DNA of 14,842 nucleotides from Deltaproteobacteria bacterium. GTDB taxonomy: Bacteria > Desulfobacterota > Desulfuromonadia > Geobacterales > DSM-12255. The stretch covers positions 1-14,842 of the forward strand of contig JAGFXN010000007.1 in NCBI GenBank assembly GCA_017861215.1. The letters run 5' to 3'. The translations under genes were made by a program, and so were the position numbers. The notes beneath the pieces were generated by a model, which saw only the letters and a list, made by a program, of their open reading frames with translations, made no database searches and had not been told where the DNA came from. Every line of letters starts with the position of its first letter. Positions within the stretch are counted from its first letter, which is position 1. Positions 5,986 through 12,502 of the stretch are shown here, piece after piece.

Positions 5986-7767
5986 ATGATAGAGTTTCTT
6001 GGCGACTGGAAGAGAAGTCACTACTGCGGAGCCATTACGGCTGCCGATATCGGCAGTGAAGTCATGCTGATGGGGTGGGCGCACCGCCGCCGTGATCACG
6101 GCGGGCTTATCTTTATCGATCTTCGTGACCGTGAGGGGCTTGCCCAGGTCGTTTTTGACCCGGCAGTAAGCAGCGAGACCCATGCGAAAGCTGAATCGGT
6201 CCGGAGCGAGTACGTTCTTGCTGTCAAGGGCAAGGTTATTCCGCGGCCGGCTGGAACGGTCAATCCCAATCTGAAGACCGGCGAAGTAGAGGTTGCTGTT
6301 ACGGAGTGCAAGCTTCTCAATCCTGCAAAGACGTTACCGTTTACACTTGATGAGCATGTTGATGTCGCCGAAAATATCCGCCTCAAATACCGCTACCTTG
6401 ATCTGCGCCGACCCCAGTTGCAGGAAAACATCATTCTCCGGTCGAAAGTTGCCCAGACAACGCGCCGTTATCTCAGCGAAAACGGTTTTCTTGAGATTGA
6501 GACCCCGTTTCTGACCAAATCAACCCCGGAAGGTGCCAGAGACTTCCTTGTCCCCTCCCGTATCAACCGCGGCCAGTTTTATGCGCTGCCGCAATCACCG
6601 CAGATATTCAAGCAGATTCTGATGATTGCCGGCTATGATAAATATTTCCAGGTGGTGCGCTGTTTTCGCGATGAGGACCTGCGCGCGGACCGGCAGCCCG
6701 AGTTTACCCAGATTGACTGCGAAATGTCATTTATAGATCGTGATGACATTATCAGCATGATGGAGGGGCTGATAACGACCATTTTCCGTGAAGCCAAGGG
6801 TGTTGATGTGCAACTGCCGATTCAGCGCATGACCTATCAGGAATCGATCCGCCGCTTTGGTGTGGACAATCCTGATCTCCGTTTCGGGCTGGAACTCTGC
6901 GAACTTACCGATTTCGTCAAGGGTGCCGGCTTTAAGGTTTTTGCCGAGGTAGCTGCTGCCGGTGGCATTATCAAAGGTCTGAATGCCAAGGGTTGCGCCG
7001 GTTTCTCCCGCAAGGAGATAGATGATCTGACCGAATTCGTCAAGATTTACGGTGCCAAGGGGCTTGCGTATGTAAAAATTGAAAATGGTGAGTGGCATTC
7101 ACCGATTGCCAAGTTTTTTACGCCGGAAGAGATCAGGGTCATGAACATGGCATTCGGGGCAGAGGAGGGAGATCTTCTCCTCTTTGTGGCTGACAAACCG
7201 AAGGTTGTCAACGATTCACTCGGCAAGCTGCGTAATCAGATTGCCAGGATTCTCGGCCTGCTCGACAAAGATAATTATGTTTTTGTCTGGATTACCGACT
7301 TCCCGCTGCTTGAATGGGATGAGGACGATAAACGCTGGTGTGCTGTGCATCACCCGTTTACAGCACCGATGGATGAGGATGTGGCCTTTGTGGAGTCGGA
7401 CCCGGGCCGTTGCCGCGCCAAGGCATATGACCTTGTTTTGAACGGAAACGAGATCGGTGGCGGCTCAATCAGGATCCATCAGGAAGTAATACAGTCACTC
7501 ATGTTTAAAATGCTCGGGCATTCTGAAGAGGACAAGCGGTCGAAATTCGGTTTCCTGCTCGATGCCCTGGAGTACGGAACGCCTCCTCACGGAGGGATTG
7601 CTTTTGGTCTTGACCGGCTGGTAATGCTGTTGACCGGCAGTGATTCTATTAGAGACGTGATCGCCTTTCCGAAAACGCAGAAAGGTACCTGTCTAATGTC
7701 TGAAGCGCCTTCGAATGTAGATGACAAGCAGTTGCGTGAACTCGGGGTCAAGACAATTGTTAAATAG
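5986..7767 (+). CDS. aspS: Aspartyl-tRNA synthetase, probably non-discriminating (Asp/Asn)
   Basis: The 593-aa class IIb synthetase activates aspartate and charges tRNA-Asp. Its order is an N-terminal OB-fold anticodon domain (about 20-110), the catalytic core with motif 2 (FRDEDLRADRQPEFTQID, near 227-244), a bacterial GAD insertion (about 290-410) and motif 3 (GIAFGLDRLVMLLTG, near 536-550). Two adjacent ATGs are possible. The second (5986) lies 7 nt after GGAGG and is preferred over 5983 at 4 nt. In the anticodon domain RRRDHGG and RPAGTVNPN carry His38 and Gly90, the residue types reported for non-discriminating AspRS, where E. coli has Leu and Lys. The enzyme would therefore also make Asp-tRNA-Asn for GatCAB. 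The gene lies 8 nt before the LysM lipoprotein gene. Confidence 0.96.
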   Translation: MIEFLGDWKRSHYCGAITAADIGSEVMLMGWAHRRRDHGGLIFIDLRDREGLAQVVFDPAVSSETHAKAESVRSEYVLAVKGKVIPRPAGTVNPNLKTGEVEVAVTECKLLNPAKTLPFTLDEHVDVAENIRLKYRYLDLRRPQLQENIILRSKVAQTTRRYLSENGFLEIETPFLTKSTPEGARDFLVPSRINRGQFYALPQSPQIFKQILMIAGYDKYFQVVRCFRDEDLRADRQPEFTQIDCEMSFIDRDDIISMMEGLITTIFREAKGVDVQLPIQRMTYQESIRRFGVDNPDLRFGLELCELTDFVKGAGFKVFAEVAAAGGIIKGLNAKGCAGFSRKEIDDLTEFVKIYGAKGLAYVKIENGEWHSPIAKFFTPEEIRVMNMAFGAEEGDLLLFVADKPKVVNDSLGKLRNQIARILGLLDKDNYVFVWITDFPLLEWDEDDKRWCAVHHPFTAPMDEDVAFVESDPGRCRAKAYDLVLNGNEIGGGSIRIHQEVIQSLMFKMLGHSEEDKRSKFGFLLDALEYGTPPHGGIAFGLDRLVMLLTGSDSIRDVIAFPKTQKGTCLMSEAPSNVDDKQLRELGVKTIVK

Positions 7768-7775
7768 GTGTCTGG

Positions 7776-8495
7776 TTGAGAGGTAATCGCAAGTCAAACC
7801 TTTATCTGTTGCTTCTGTCAGTCTTTGCTGCCGGTTGTGCGGCAACTTCGCCAAAGTTCAAGAACGAATCTGACGAACTTTTCCACAGATACAGGGGCAG
7901 TGAGGCCGCGGCTCTTTATCCGGTTGCGTTCGAGGATATCTACCTGACCATTCACCATGGCGATGAGCAACTTGCCGAGAATAATATCGAGAGCGCAGAT
8001 CTTTATTATCAGCTTGCTATCGGGAAAATATCACTTCTTGAAAAGCAATATGTCGATGATGTGAAGCGCCGTGAGGAAGCTGCGCGACTGGTTCTTGAAC
8101 AACAGGAGAAGGAAGCTGCCGAGGAACTGCGCAGAAAGCTGGAACTGGAGCGTGAGCGGGCTGAGGAAGCCGCCAACGCAGCCTTCATAGCAAAGAAAAT
8201 CGCAGCGGAAAAGGCTGAAGCAAGAAGAAGGGCTGAACGCGCAAGATACGAAAAAGAGGCCATACCTGCTGCAACGCACACGGTAAAGAGAGGCGAAACT
8301 CTGCCGCAGATTGCTGCACTTGCTGAGGTTTACGGAGACTCAGCTCTCTGGCCTCTCCTGTACAGGGCGAATCGTGATCAGATTAGCAATCCGGCCGTAC
8401 TCTGGCCGGGGCAGGTGCTCCGCATACCCAGAAATTATGACAGAAACGATCTGAATGAAGCCCGCAGATTCTCATCTGACCGTCAACTGCGGTAG
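7776..8495 (+). CDS. LysM-domain lipoprotein with a coiled coil
   Basis: The 239-aa protein has a lipoprotein signal: basic RGNRK, hydrophobic LYLLLLSVF, then AAGC with the lipidated Cys21. Alanine at +2 suggests outer-membrane sorting by E. coli rules. Residues 30-90 are helical with a tetratricopeptide-like look (AENNIESADLYYQLAIGKISLLEKQY), somewhat like DUF4398-type repeats. Residues 90-163 are an extreme Glu/Lys/Arg/Ala coiled coil. A LysM domain (167-219, HTVKRGETLPQIAA...GQVLRIPRN) should bind peptidoglycan. The layout suggests a periplasmic tether between outer membrane and cell wall, but the exact role is unknown. The start is TTG, with AGGTG 5 nt upstream, and the signal peptide supports it. 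It probably shares a transcript with aspS. Confidence 0.85.
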   Translation: MRGNRKSNLYLLLLSVFAAGCAATSPKFKNESDELFHRYRGSEAAALYPVAFEDIYLTIHHGDEQLAENNIESADLYYQLAIGKISLLEKQYVDDVKRREEAARLVLEQQEKEAAEELRRKLELERERAEEAANAAFIAKKIAAEKAEARRRAERARYEKEAIPAATHTVKRGETLPQIAALAEVYGDSALWPLLYRANRDQISNPAVLWPGQVLRIPRNYDRNDLNEARRFSSDRQLR

Positions 8496-8499
8496 GTGT

Positions 8500-8534
8500 G
8501 TATGCAGATATGCATGGTTTTCATGTCTGCATAC
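8500..8534 (+). repeat. 13-bp hairpin after the LysM lipoprotein gene
   Basis: GTATGCAGATATG (8500-8512) pairs with CATGTCTGCATAC (8522-8534) with one G:T wobble and a 9-nt loop. It begins 5 nt after the lipoprotein stop, as a 3'-end structure would. No T-run follows, so it may be a factor-assisted terminator or a stabilising hairpin. Confidence 0.55.
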
Positions 8535-8748
8535 TGTAAGCATCGCCTCGTCCCATACAACCGGCGGAAATCCCTATCTTCCCTTGTCAGCAGTCGAAAC
8601 ATTGTAAGCCAGTCCTGCCATGCCTTTTAATTTATGCAATTGGCCGCTATGACCACGCCCGTTTTTACTTTCCAATCGTCGTTATTCAAGCCAATACAAG
8701 TAGTAATGCAATCAGTGCCTTAACCGTATTAATTCTCCTCAATTTTCC

Positions 8749-8775
8749 TTGACACCATTTTTCTATTTGTATACT
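8749..8775 (+). promoter_or_regulatory. Probable sigma70-type promoter of icd
   Basis: A perfect TTGACA (8749-8754) precedes TATACT (8770-8775, 5/6 match) with a 15-nt spacer, shorter than ideal. A 17-nt spacing would use TACTGT (8772-8777), a poorer hexamer. The region is AT-rich and about 110-120 nt ahead of the icd start. The -10 region is buried in the 19-bp palindrome, which points to repression. Confidence 0.55.
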
Positions 8776-8784
8776 GTATACAAA
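8766..8784. promoter_or_regulatory. 19-bp GTATAC palindrome, likely repressor operator for icd
   Basis: TTTGTATAC (8766-8774), a central T and GTATACAAA (8776-8784) form a perfect 9-1-9 inverted repeat. It also reads as two GTATAC units one base apart. It covers the -10 region behind a consensus -35, the classic place for a repressor. GTATAC-centred palindromes are typical of some GntR/FadR-type regulators; which protein binds here is not shown by the sequence. Confidence 0.6.
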
Positions 8785-8804
8785 ATTTTACGTTAGTATT
8801 AATT

Positions 8805-8825
8805 AAAATAAACGCTGTTTATTTT
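8805..8825. repeat. AT-rich 9-3-9 palindrome in the icd leader
   Basis: AAAATAAAC (8805-8813) and GTTTATTTT (8817-8825) are perfect inverted arms around GCT. The site lies about 20 nt past the GTATAC palindrome, inside the predicted icd 5' leader, and is followed by TTGC. As RNA the stem is weak; as DNA it could be a second operator. Chance is possible in such AT-rich sequence. Confidence 0.4.
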
Positions 8826-8893
8826 TGCTTAATTTCACAGGCTTTTATTCTAATACATCTGGCAATCCAGGCATAAAAATCCAAGGAGAGAAT

Positions 8894-11122
8894 ATGACAA
8901 CACAAAAGATTATTTGGTCGAAAATCGATGAAGCACCTGCACTGGCAACCTACTCTTTGTTACCAATTGTCAACGCCTTCACAAAGGCCGCCGGCGTTGT
9001 TGTCGAGACAAGAGATATCTCTGTTGCAGGAAGAATTATCGCAAATTTTCCTGAGAATCTGACGGCGAGCCAGAAAATGCCTGATTATCTGGCCGAACTG
9101 GGAGACCTCACACAGAAACTAGAGGCCAACATCATCAAACTGCCCAACGTCAGCGCTTCAATCCCGCAGTTGAAGGCTGCTATCAAGGAGTTGCAGGAGA
9201 AGGGTTACAATATACCGGATTATCCCGAGGAGCCGAAAACCGACGCTGAAAAAGCACTTCACGCAAGGTATGCCAAGTGTCTGGGAAGTGCTGTAAACCC
9301 TGTTTTGAGAGAAGGAAACTCTGATAGAAGGTCGGCAGATGCAGTAAAGCAGTATGCAAGAAAACATCCGGTTAAAATGGGCGCCTGGACTCCGGATTCA
9401 AAGACCCATGTCTCACATATGAATGCCGGCGATTTTTACCACAGCGAGAAGTCTGTCACGATGAAAAAAGCTGGCAATGTAAAGATCGAATTTGTTGATA
9501 AGGCTGGAAAAGTTACGGTTCTGAAAGAGAAGTTGCCGCTGCAGGAAGGCGAGGTGCTTGACGGCGCATTCATGAGTTGTCGTGCCCTGCGCAAATTTAT
9601 CGAGGAGCAGATAGAAGACGCCAAGCAGAAGGGAGTGCTATTCTCCGTTCACCTCAAAGCAACCATGATGAAGATTTCCGATCCGATCATGTTTGGCCAT
9701 TTTGTTTCCGTTTTTTATAAAGATGTTTTCGAAAAGCATGCAGCTACCTTCAAAGAACTGGGCATTAATCCGGATCTTGGCATGGGTGACCTTTACGCAA
9801 AAATCAAGAAATTGCCGGAAGCCAAACAGGCTGAGATAGAAGCAGATATCCAGGCTGTTTACAAGAAAAGACCCGAGCTGGCGATGGTGGATTCAGATAA
9901 AGGGATCACCAATCTCCATGCCAGCAATGACATCATCATCGATGCATCCATGCCGGTCGTTATCCGTGACTCCGGCGGGATGTGGGGTCCGGATGGAAAG
10001 CTTCATGATGTAAAATGCGTGATACCTGACACCTGTTATTCGGAATGGTATCAGGAGTGCATATCCTTCTGTAAGAAAAATGGTCAGTTTGACCCCACGA
10101 CAATGGGCTGTGTTTCAAACGTTGGCCTGATGGCGCAAAAAGCAGAGGAATACGGTTCACACGACAAGACATTCAAGGTTCCCGCCGATGGAACGATGCG
10201 GGTTGTCGATGAATCTGGGTCAGTCTTGTTCCAGCATGAGGTGGAAGCAGGTGATATCTGGCGCGGCTGTCAGGCAAAGGACCTGCCGATTCGGGATTGG
10301 GTAAAACTGGCGGTCAACAGGGCAAGGGCAACCGGTGCCCCGGCTATTTTCTGGTTGGACAAAAACAGGGCGCACGATGCCCAGATGATTGAAAAGGTCA
10401 ATAAGTACCTGAAAGATCACGACACAAAAGGTCTGGATATCCAGATCATGCCGCCAGTACAAGCGATGCAGTTCACCATGCAACGTGCAAAAGACGGTAA
10501 AGATACGATTACCGTAACCGGCAATGCTCTCAGGGATTACCTGACCGATCTGTTTCCAATTCTTGAATTGGGTACGAGTTCAAAAATGCTCTCCATCGTG
10601 CCGCTTTTGGCCGGTGGCGGACTGTTCGAGACAGGCGCAGGTGGTTCTGCACCCAAGCATGTGCAACAGTTTGTAAAGGAAGGGTACCTGAGATGGGATT
10701 CACTCGGCGAATTCCTGGCATTGGCTGAATCTTTGAGGCATCTGTCCAGCACCTTCAAGAATGAAAAGGCTCAGCTTCTGGCAGATACGCTTGATAAGGC
10801 AAATGCCAAATTCCTCGATAATAATAGGAACCCGGCCCGTAAAGTAGGTCAGATTGACAACAGGGGCAGCCATTTCTATCTTGCAATGTACTGGGCCGAG
10901 GCGCTGGCTGAGCAGACCAAGGACAAGGAGCTGCAGGCACGTTTTGCCAAGGTAGCCAAGCAGCTTCAAGAAAATGAGGCAAAGATTAACGAAGAGTTGA
11001 TCGGCGCCCAGGGGAAACCACAGGATATCGGCGGCTATTATATGCCTGATCCGGTCAAGACGGAAAAAGCAATGCGGCCCAGCAAGACCTTAAATGCAAT
11101 AGTTGACGCTATCAATAGTTGA
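8894..11122 (+). CDS. icd: Isocitrate dehydrogenase, NADP-dependent, monomeric type
   Basis: The 742-aa enzyme decarboxylates isocitrate to 2-oxoglutarate and makes NADPH. Its length and sequence fit the monomeric IDH family (about 740 aa, Azotobacter and Corynebacterium type), which is unrelated in size to the 45-kDa dimeric enzyme. Recognisable stretches are the opening QKIIWSKIDEAPALATYSLLPIV, the central SMPVVIRDSGGMWG...IPDTCYSEWYQE and LGTSSKMLSIVPLLAGGGLFETGAGGSAPKHVQQF, and the late WDSLGEFLALAESL and NRNPARKVGQIDNRGSHFYLAMYWAE. The ATG at 8894 is chosen because AAGGAGAG lies just upstream; the frame extends 23 codons further up to a TTG without a ribosome site. The stop lies inside a 16-bp tandem duplication that alters the last residues. 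mdh follows after 54 nt. Together with kor it feeds the oxidative TCA cycle. Confidence 0.97.
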   Translation: MTTQKIIWSKIDEAPALATYSLLPIVNAFTKAAGVVVETRDISVAGRIIANFPENLTASQKMPDYLAELGDLTQKLEANIIKLPNVSASIPQLKAAIKELQEKGYNIPDYPEEPKTDAEKALHARYAKCLGSAVNPVLREGNSDRRSADAVKQYARKHPVKMGAWTPDSKTHVSHMNAGDFYHSEKSVTMKKAGNVKIEFVDKAGKVTVLKEKLPLQEGEVLDGAFMSCRALRKFIEEQIEDAKQKGVLFSVHLKATMMKISDPIMFGHFVSVFYKDVFEKHAATFKELGINPDLGMGDLYAKIKKLPEAKQAEIEADIQAVYKKRPELAMVDSDKGITNLHASNDIIIDASMPVVIRDSGGMWGPDGKLHDVKCVIPDTCYSEWYQECISFCKKNGQFDPTTMGCVSNVGLMAQKAEEYGSHDKTFKVPADGTMRVVDESGSVLFQHEVEAGDIWRGCQAKDLPIRDWVKLAVNRARATGAPAIFWLDKNRAHDAQMIEKVNKYLKDHDTKGLDIQIMPPVQAMQFTMQRAKDGKDTITVTGNALRDYLTDLFPILELGTSSKMLSIVPLLAGGGLFETGAGGSAPKHVQQFVKEGYLRWDSLGEFLALAESLRHLSSTFKNEKAQLLADTLDKANAKFLDNNRNPARKVGQIDNRGSHFYLAMYWAEALAEQTKDKELQARFAKVAKQLQENEAKINEELIGAQGKPQDIGGYYMPDPVKTEKAMRPSKTLNAIVDAINS

Positions 11123-11129
11123 CGCTATC
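11098..11129 (+). repeat. Exact 16-bp tandem duplication at the icd stop codon
   Basis: AATAGTTGACGCTATC occurs at 11098-11113 and again at 11114-11129 without mismatch. Sixteen is not a multiple of three, so the second copy is read in a new frame and supplies the icd stop (AAT AGT TGA). A single copy would read GAC GCT ATC GCA TAA, ending DAIA instead of DAINS. Confidence 0.85.
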
Positions 11130-11147
11130 GCATAACGGCATAGTAAT
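11119..11147 (+). promoter_or_regulatory. Possible internal promoter for mdh
   Basis: TTGACG (11119-11124, 5/6) and AGTAAT (11142-11147, 4/6) are 17 nt apart in the icd-mdh gap. The TTGACG belongs to the second copy of the 16-bp duplication. The missing first T of the -10 weakens it. mdh may instead be read only from the icd promoter. Confidence 0.25.
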
Positions 11148-11176
11148 AAGTCCAACATCTACTCAAGGAGGAAATC

Positions 11177-12142
11177 ATGGCAAGAAAGAAGATTGCATTA
11201 ATCGGTGGTGGTCAGATCGGTGGCGTACTTGCTCAGCTTTGCGCTTTACGCGAACTGGGTGATGTAGTGATGTTCGATATCGTTGAAGGTCTGCCCCAGG
11301 GGAAGATGCTCGATATCGCCGAAGTCGGCTCGGTAGATCGTTTCGATGCCTCTCTGAAAGGTACCAACAGCTACGAAGATATCAAAGGTTCTGATGTTGT
11401 CATTGTAACTGCAGGTCTCCCCCGCAAGCCGGGCATGAGCCGTGATGACTTGATTGCTACCAACTCCAAGATCATGAAGTCGGTAGCCGAAGGGATCAAG
11501 CAGTATGCTCCCAACGCTTTCGTTATCGTTATCTCCAATCCGCTTGACGCCATGGTTACCCTCTGCCAGAAAATCACCGGCTTCCCGCACAACAGGGTTA
11601 TCGGTCAGGCCGGCGTACTCGATTCTGCCCGTTTCATCACCTTCATCGCCTGGGAACTCGGTGTTTCCGTTAAAGACGTAAATGCAATGACTCTCGGTGG
11701 TCACGGCGACGACATGGTGCCGCTTGTCCGTTATGCCAGCGTCAACGGCATCCCGGTCATGGAGCTTCTCGAAAACAAATACAAGGACAAGGCAAAGGCC
11801 AAGGAAGTGATGGATGCAATGGTCAAGCGCACCCGCGGAGCAGGCGGCGAAGTTGTCGCTCTTCTCAAGACGGGTTCCGCATTCTACAGCCCGGCATCTT
11901 CCGCTATTGCCATGGCCGAGTCTTTCCTCAAGGACCAGAAGCGCGTCCTGCCGACCTGTGCCTACCTGAACGGCGAATTCGGCGTCAAGGGCCTTTATGT
12001 CGGCGTACCGTGCGTCATTGGTGAGAAGGGTATTGAGCAGATTCTGCAGTTCAAGCTCGACGCTGAAGAGCAGGCAATGCTTGACAAGTCCGTTGCCGCA
12101 GTCAAGGATCTTGTTTCAGCCATGGACAAGATGGAACTCTAG
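11177..12142 (+). CDS. mdh: Malate dehydrogenase (NAD, LDH-like type)
   Basis: The 321-aa cytoplasmic enzyme oxidises malate to oxaloacetate with NAD. The dinucleotide loop is GGGQIGG (10-16), and Asp34 (VMFDIVEG) at the end of the second strand favours NAD over NADP. The mobile loop LPRKPGMSRDDL has Arg83 and Arg89; Arg at the discriminating position marks malate rather than lactate specificity. ISNPLD (119-124) carries Asn121. Asp149 and Arg152 (VLDSARF) with His176 (GGHGDDMVP) form the catalytic set. The length matches LDH-like MDHs rather than the E. coli type. AGGAGG lies 4 nt before the ATG. It follows icd and ends in a strong terminator, so icd-mdh form one unit. Confidence 0.97.
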   Translation: MARKKIALIGGGQIGGVLAQLCALRELGDVVMFDIVEGLPQGKMLDIAEVGSVDRFDASLKGTNSYEDIKGSDVVIVTAGLPRKPGMSRDDLIATNSKIMKSVAEGIKQYAPNAFVIVISNPLDAMVTLCQKITGFPHNRVIGQAGVLDSARFITFIAWELGVSVKDVNAMTLGGHGDDMVPLVRYASVNGIPVMELLENKYKDKAKAKEVMDAMVKRTRGAGGEVVALLKTGSAFYSPASSAIAMAESFLKDQKRVLPTCAYLNGEFGVKGLYVGVPCVIGEKGIEQILQFKLDAEEQAMLDKSVAAVKDLVSAMDKMEL

Positions 12143-12169
12143 GTATCTTCTGCCTATCTCTAATTAACT

Positions 12170-12199
12170 GAAGAAGGGCTCAGGCCCTTCTTCTTTTTT
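12170..12199 (+). terminator. Intrinsic terminator after mdh
   Basis: GAAGAAGGGC (12170-12179) and GCCCTTCTTC (12184-12193) form a perfect 10-bp stem with a TCAG loop, followed by six T residues (12194-12199). It stands 28 nt after the mdh stop and separates icd-mdh from the kor genes. Confidence 0.95.
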
Positions 12200-12202
12200 C
12201 TA

Positions 12203-12227
12203 ACGGTTGATTTATTCTGTCAACCGT
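12203..12227. promoter_or_regulatory. Inverted repeat ahead of the kor operon, possible operator
   Basis: ACGGTTGA (12203-12210) and TCAACCGT (12220-12227) are perfect 8-bp arms 9 nt apart. They lie between the mdh terminator and korD. A weak pair TTGATT (12207-12212) and TAAGTT (12230-12235) with 17-nt spacing would place the repeat over the -35 and spacer. It fits a dimeric regulator site, but neither promoter nor binding is proven. Confidence 0.45.
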
Positions 12228-12284
12228 GCTAAGTTCACACGTTTTTTGCCTGTGGGCTCACTATTTAATAAGGGGTGAAAGTAG

Positions 12285-12479
12285 ATGGAAAAAAAACTTC
12301 CGACGATTGAGATTATCGAGAAGTACTGCAAGGGGTGCTACATCTGTGTTGAGTTCTGCCCTACGAAAGTGCTTGAAATGAAAGGATTCGTTGTTGCCGT
12401 AAAGGATCTGGAAGCCTGTATCAAATGCATGCAGTGCGAGCTGCGCTGCCCCGACTTCGCTATCAAAGTTACCGCTTAA
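12285..12479 (+). CDS. korD: 2-oxoglutarate:ferredoxin oxidoreductase, ferredoxin-like delta subunit
   Basis: This 64-aa protein is a bacterial 2x[4Fe-4S] ferredoxin. The two binding motifs are complete: Cys15, 18, 21 and 25-Pro, and Cys45, 48, 51 and 55-Pro, spaced CxxCxxCxxxCP in each case. As the delta subunit it passes electrons from the catalytic alpha-beta part to external ferredoxin. It opens the korD-korA-korB-korC operon, 23 nt ahead of korA. GGGGTG precedes the ATG by about 8 nt. On sequence alone it could be any dicluster ferredoxin or the delta subunit of a related 2-oxoacid oxidoreductase; its neighbours decide the call. Confidence 0.93.
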   Translation: MEKKLPTIEIIEKYCKGCYICVEFCPTKVLEMKGFVVAVKDLEACIKCMQCELRCPDFAIKVTA

Positions 12480-12502
12480 CATTTTAACAGGAGGTATTTA
12501 CC

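Larger units (their letters stand above)
8496..8893. other. 398-nt non-coding region upstream of icd
   Basis: No convincing gene is seen between the LysM gene and icd. The first 40 nt hold a hairpin (8500-8534). Positions 8540-8740 are largely featureless; the 9-mer GTATTAATT occurs at 8726-8734 and again at 8796-8804. From 8749 on the DNA becomes very AT-rich and carries a -35/-10 pair, a 19-bp palindrome and a second 21-bp palindrome before the icd ribosome site AAGGAGAG (8883-8890). On the minus strand a 17-codon hydrophobic frame (8742-8686) is visible but unproven. Confidence 0.7.

Noticed and set aside
5859..6059. 66-codon frame starting inside tRNA-Leu
   Set aside because: It begins in the tRNA, crosses the terminator hairpin and runs into aspS.
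8502..8630. 42-codon + strand frame just after the LysM gene
   Set aside because: Its start lies in the hairpin arm and it has only a poor ribosome site, no recognisable motif and an uneven composition; probably chance.
8825..8893. N-terminal 23-residue extension of Icd from TTG 8825
   Set aside because: No Shine-Dalgarno precedes it, it overlaps the AT-rich palindrome, and the ATG at 8894 has AAGGAGAG and gives the usual family length.
12235..12249. Sigma54-like TCACACG-N4-TTGC ahead of korD
   Set aside because: The -12 GC is present but the nearly invariant -24 GG is CA, so it should not bind sigma54.
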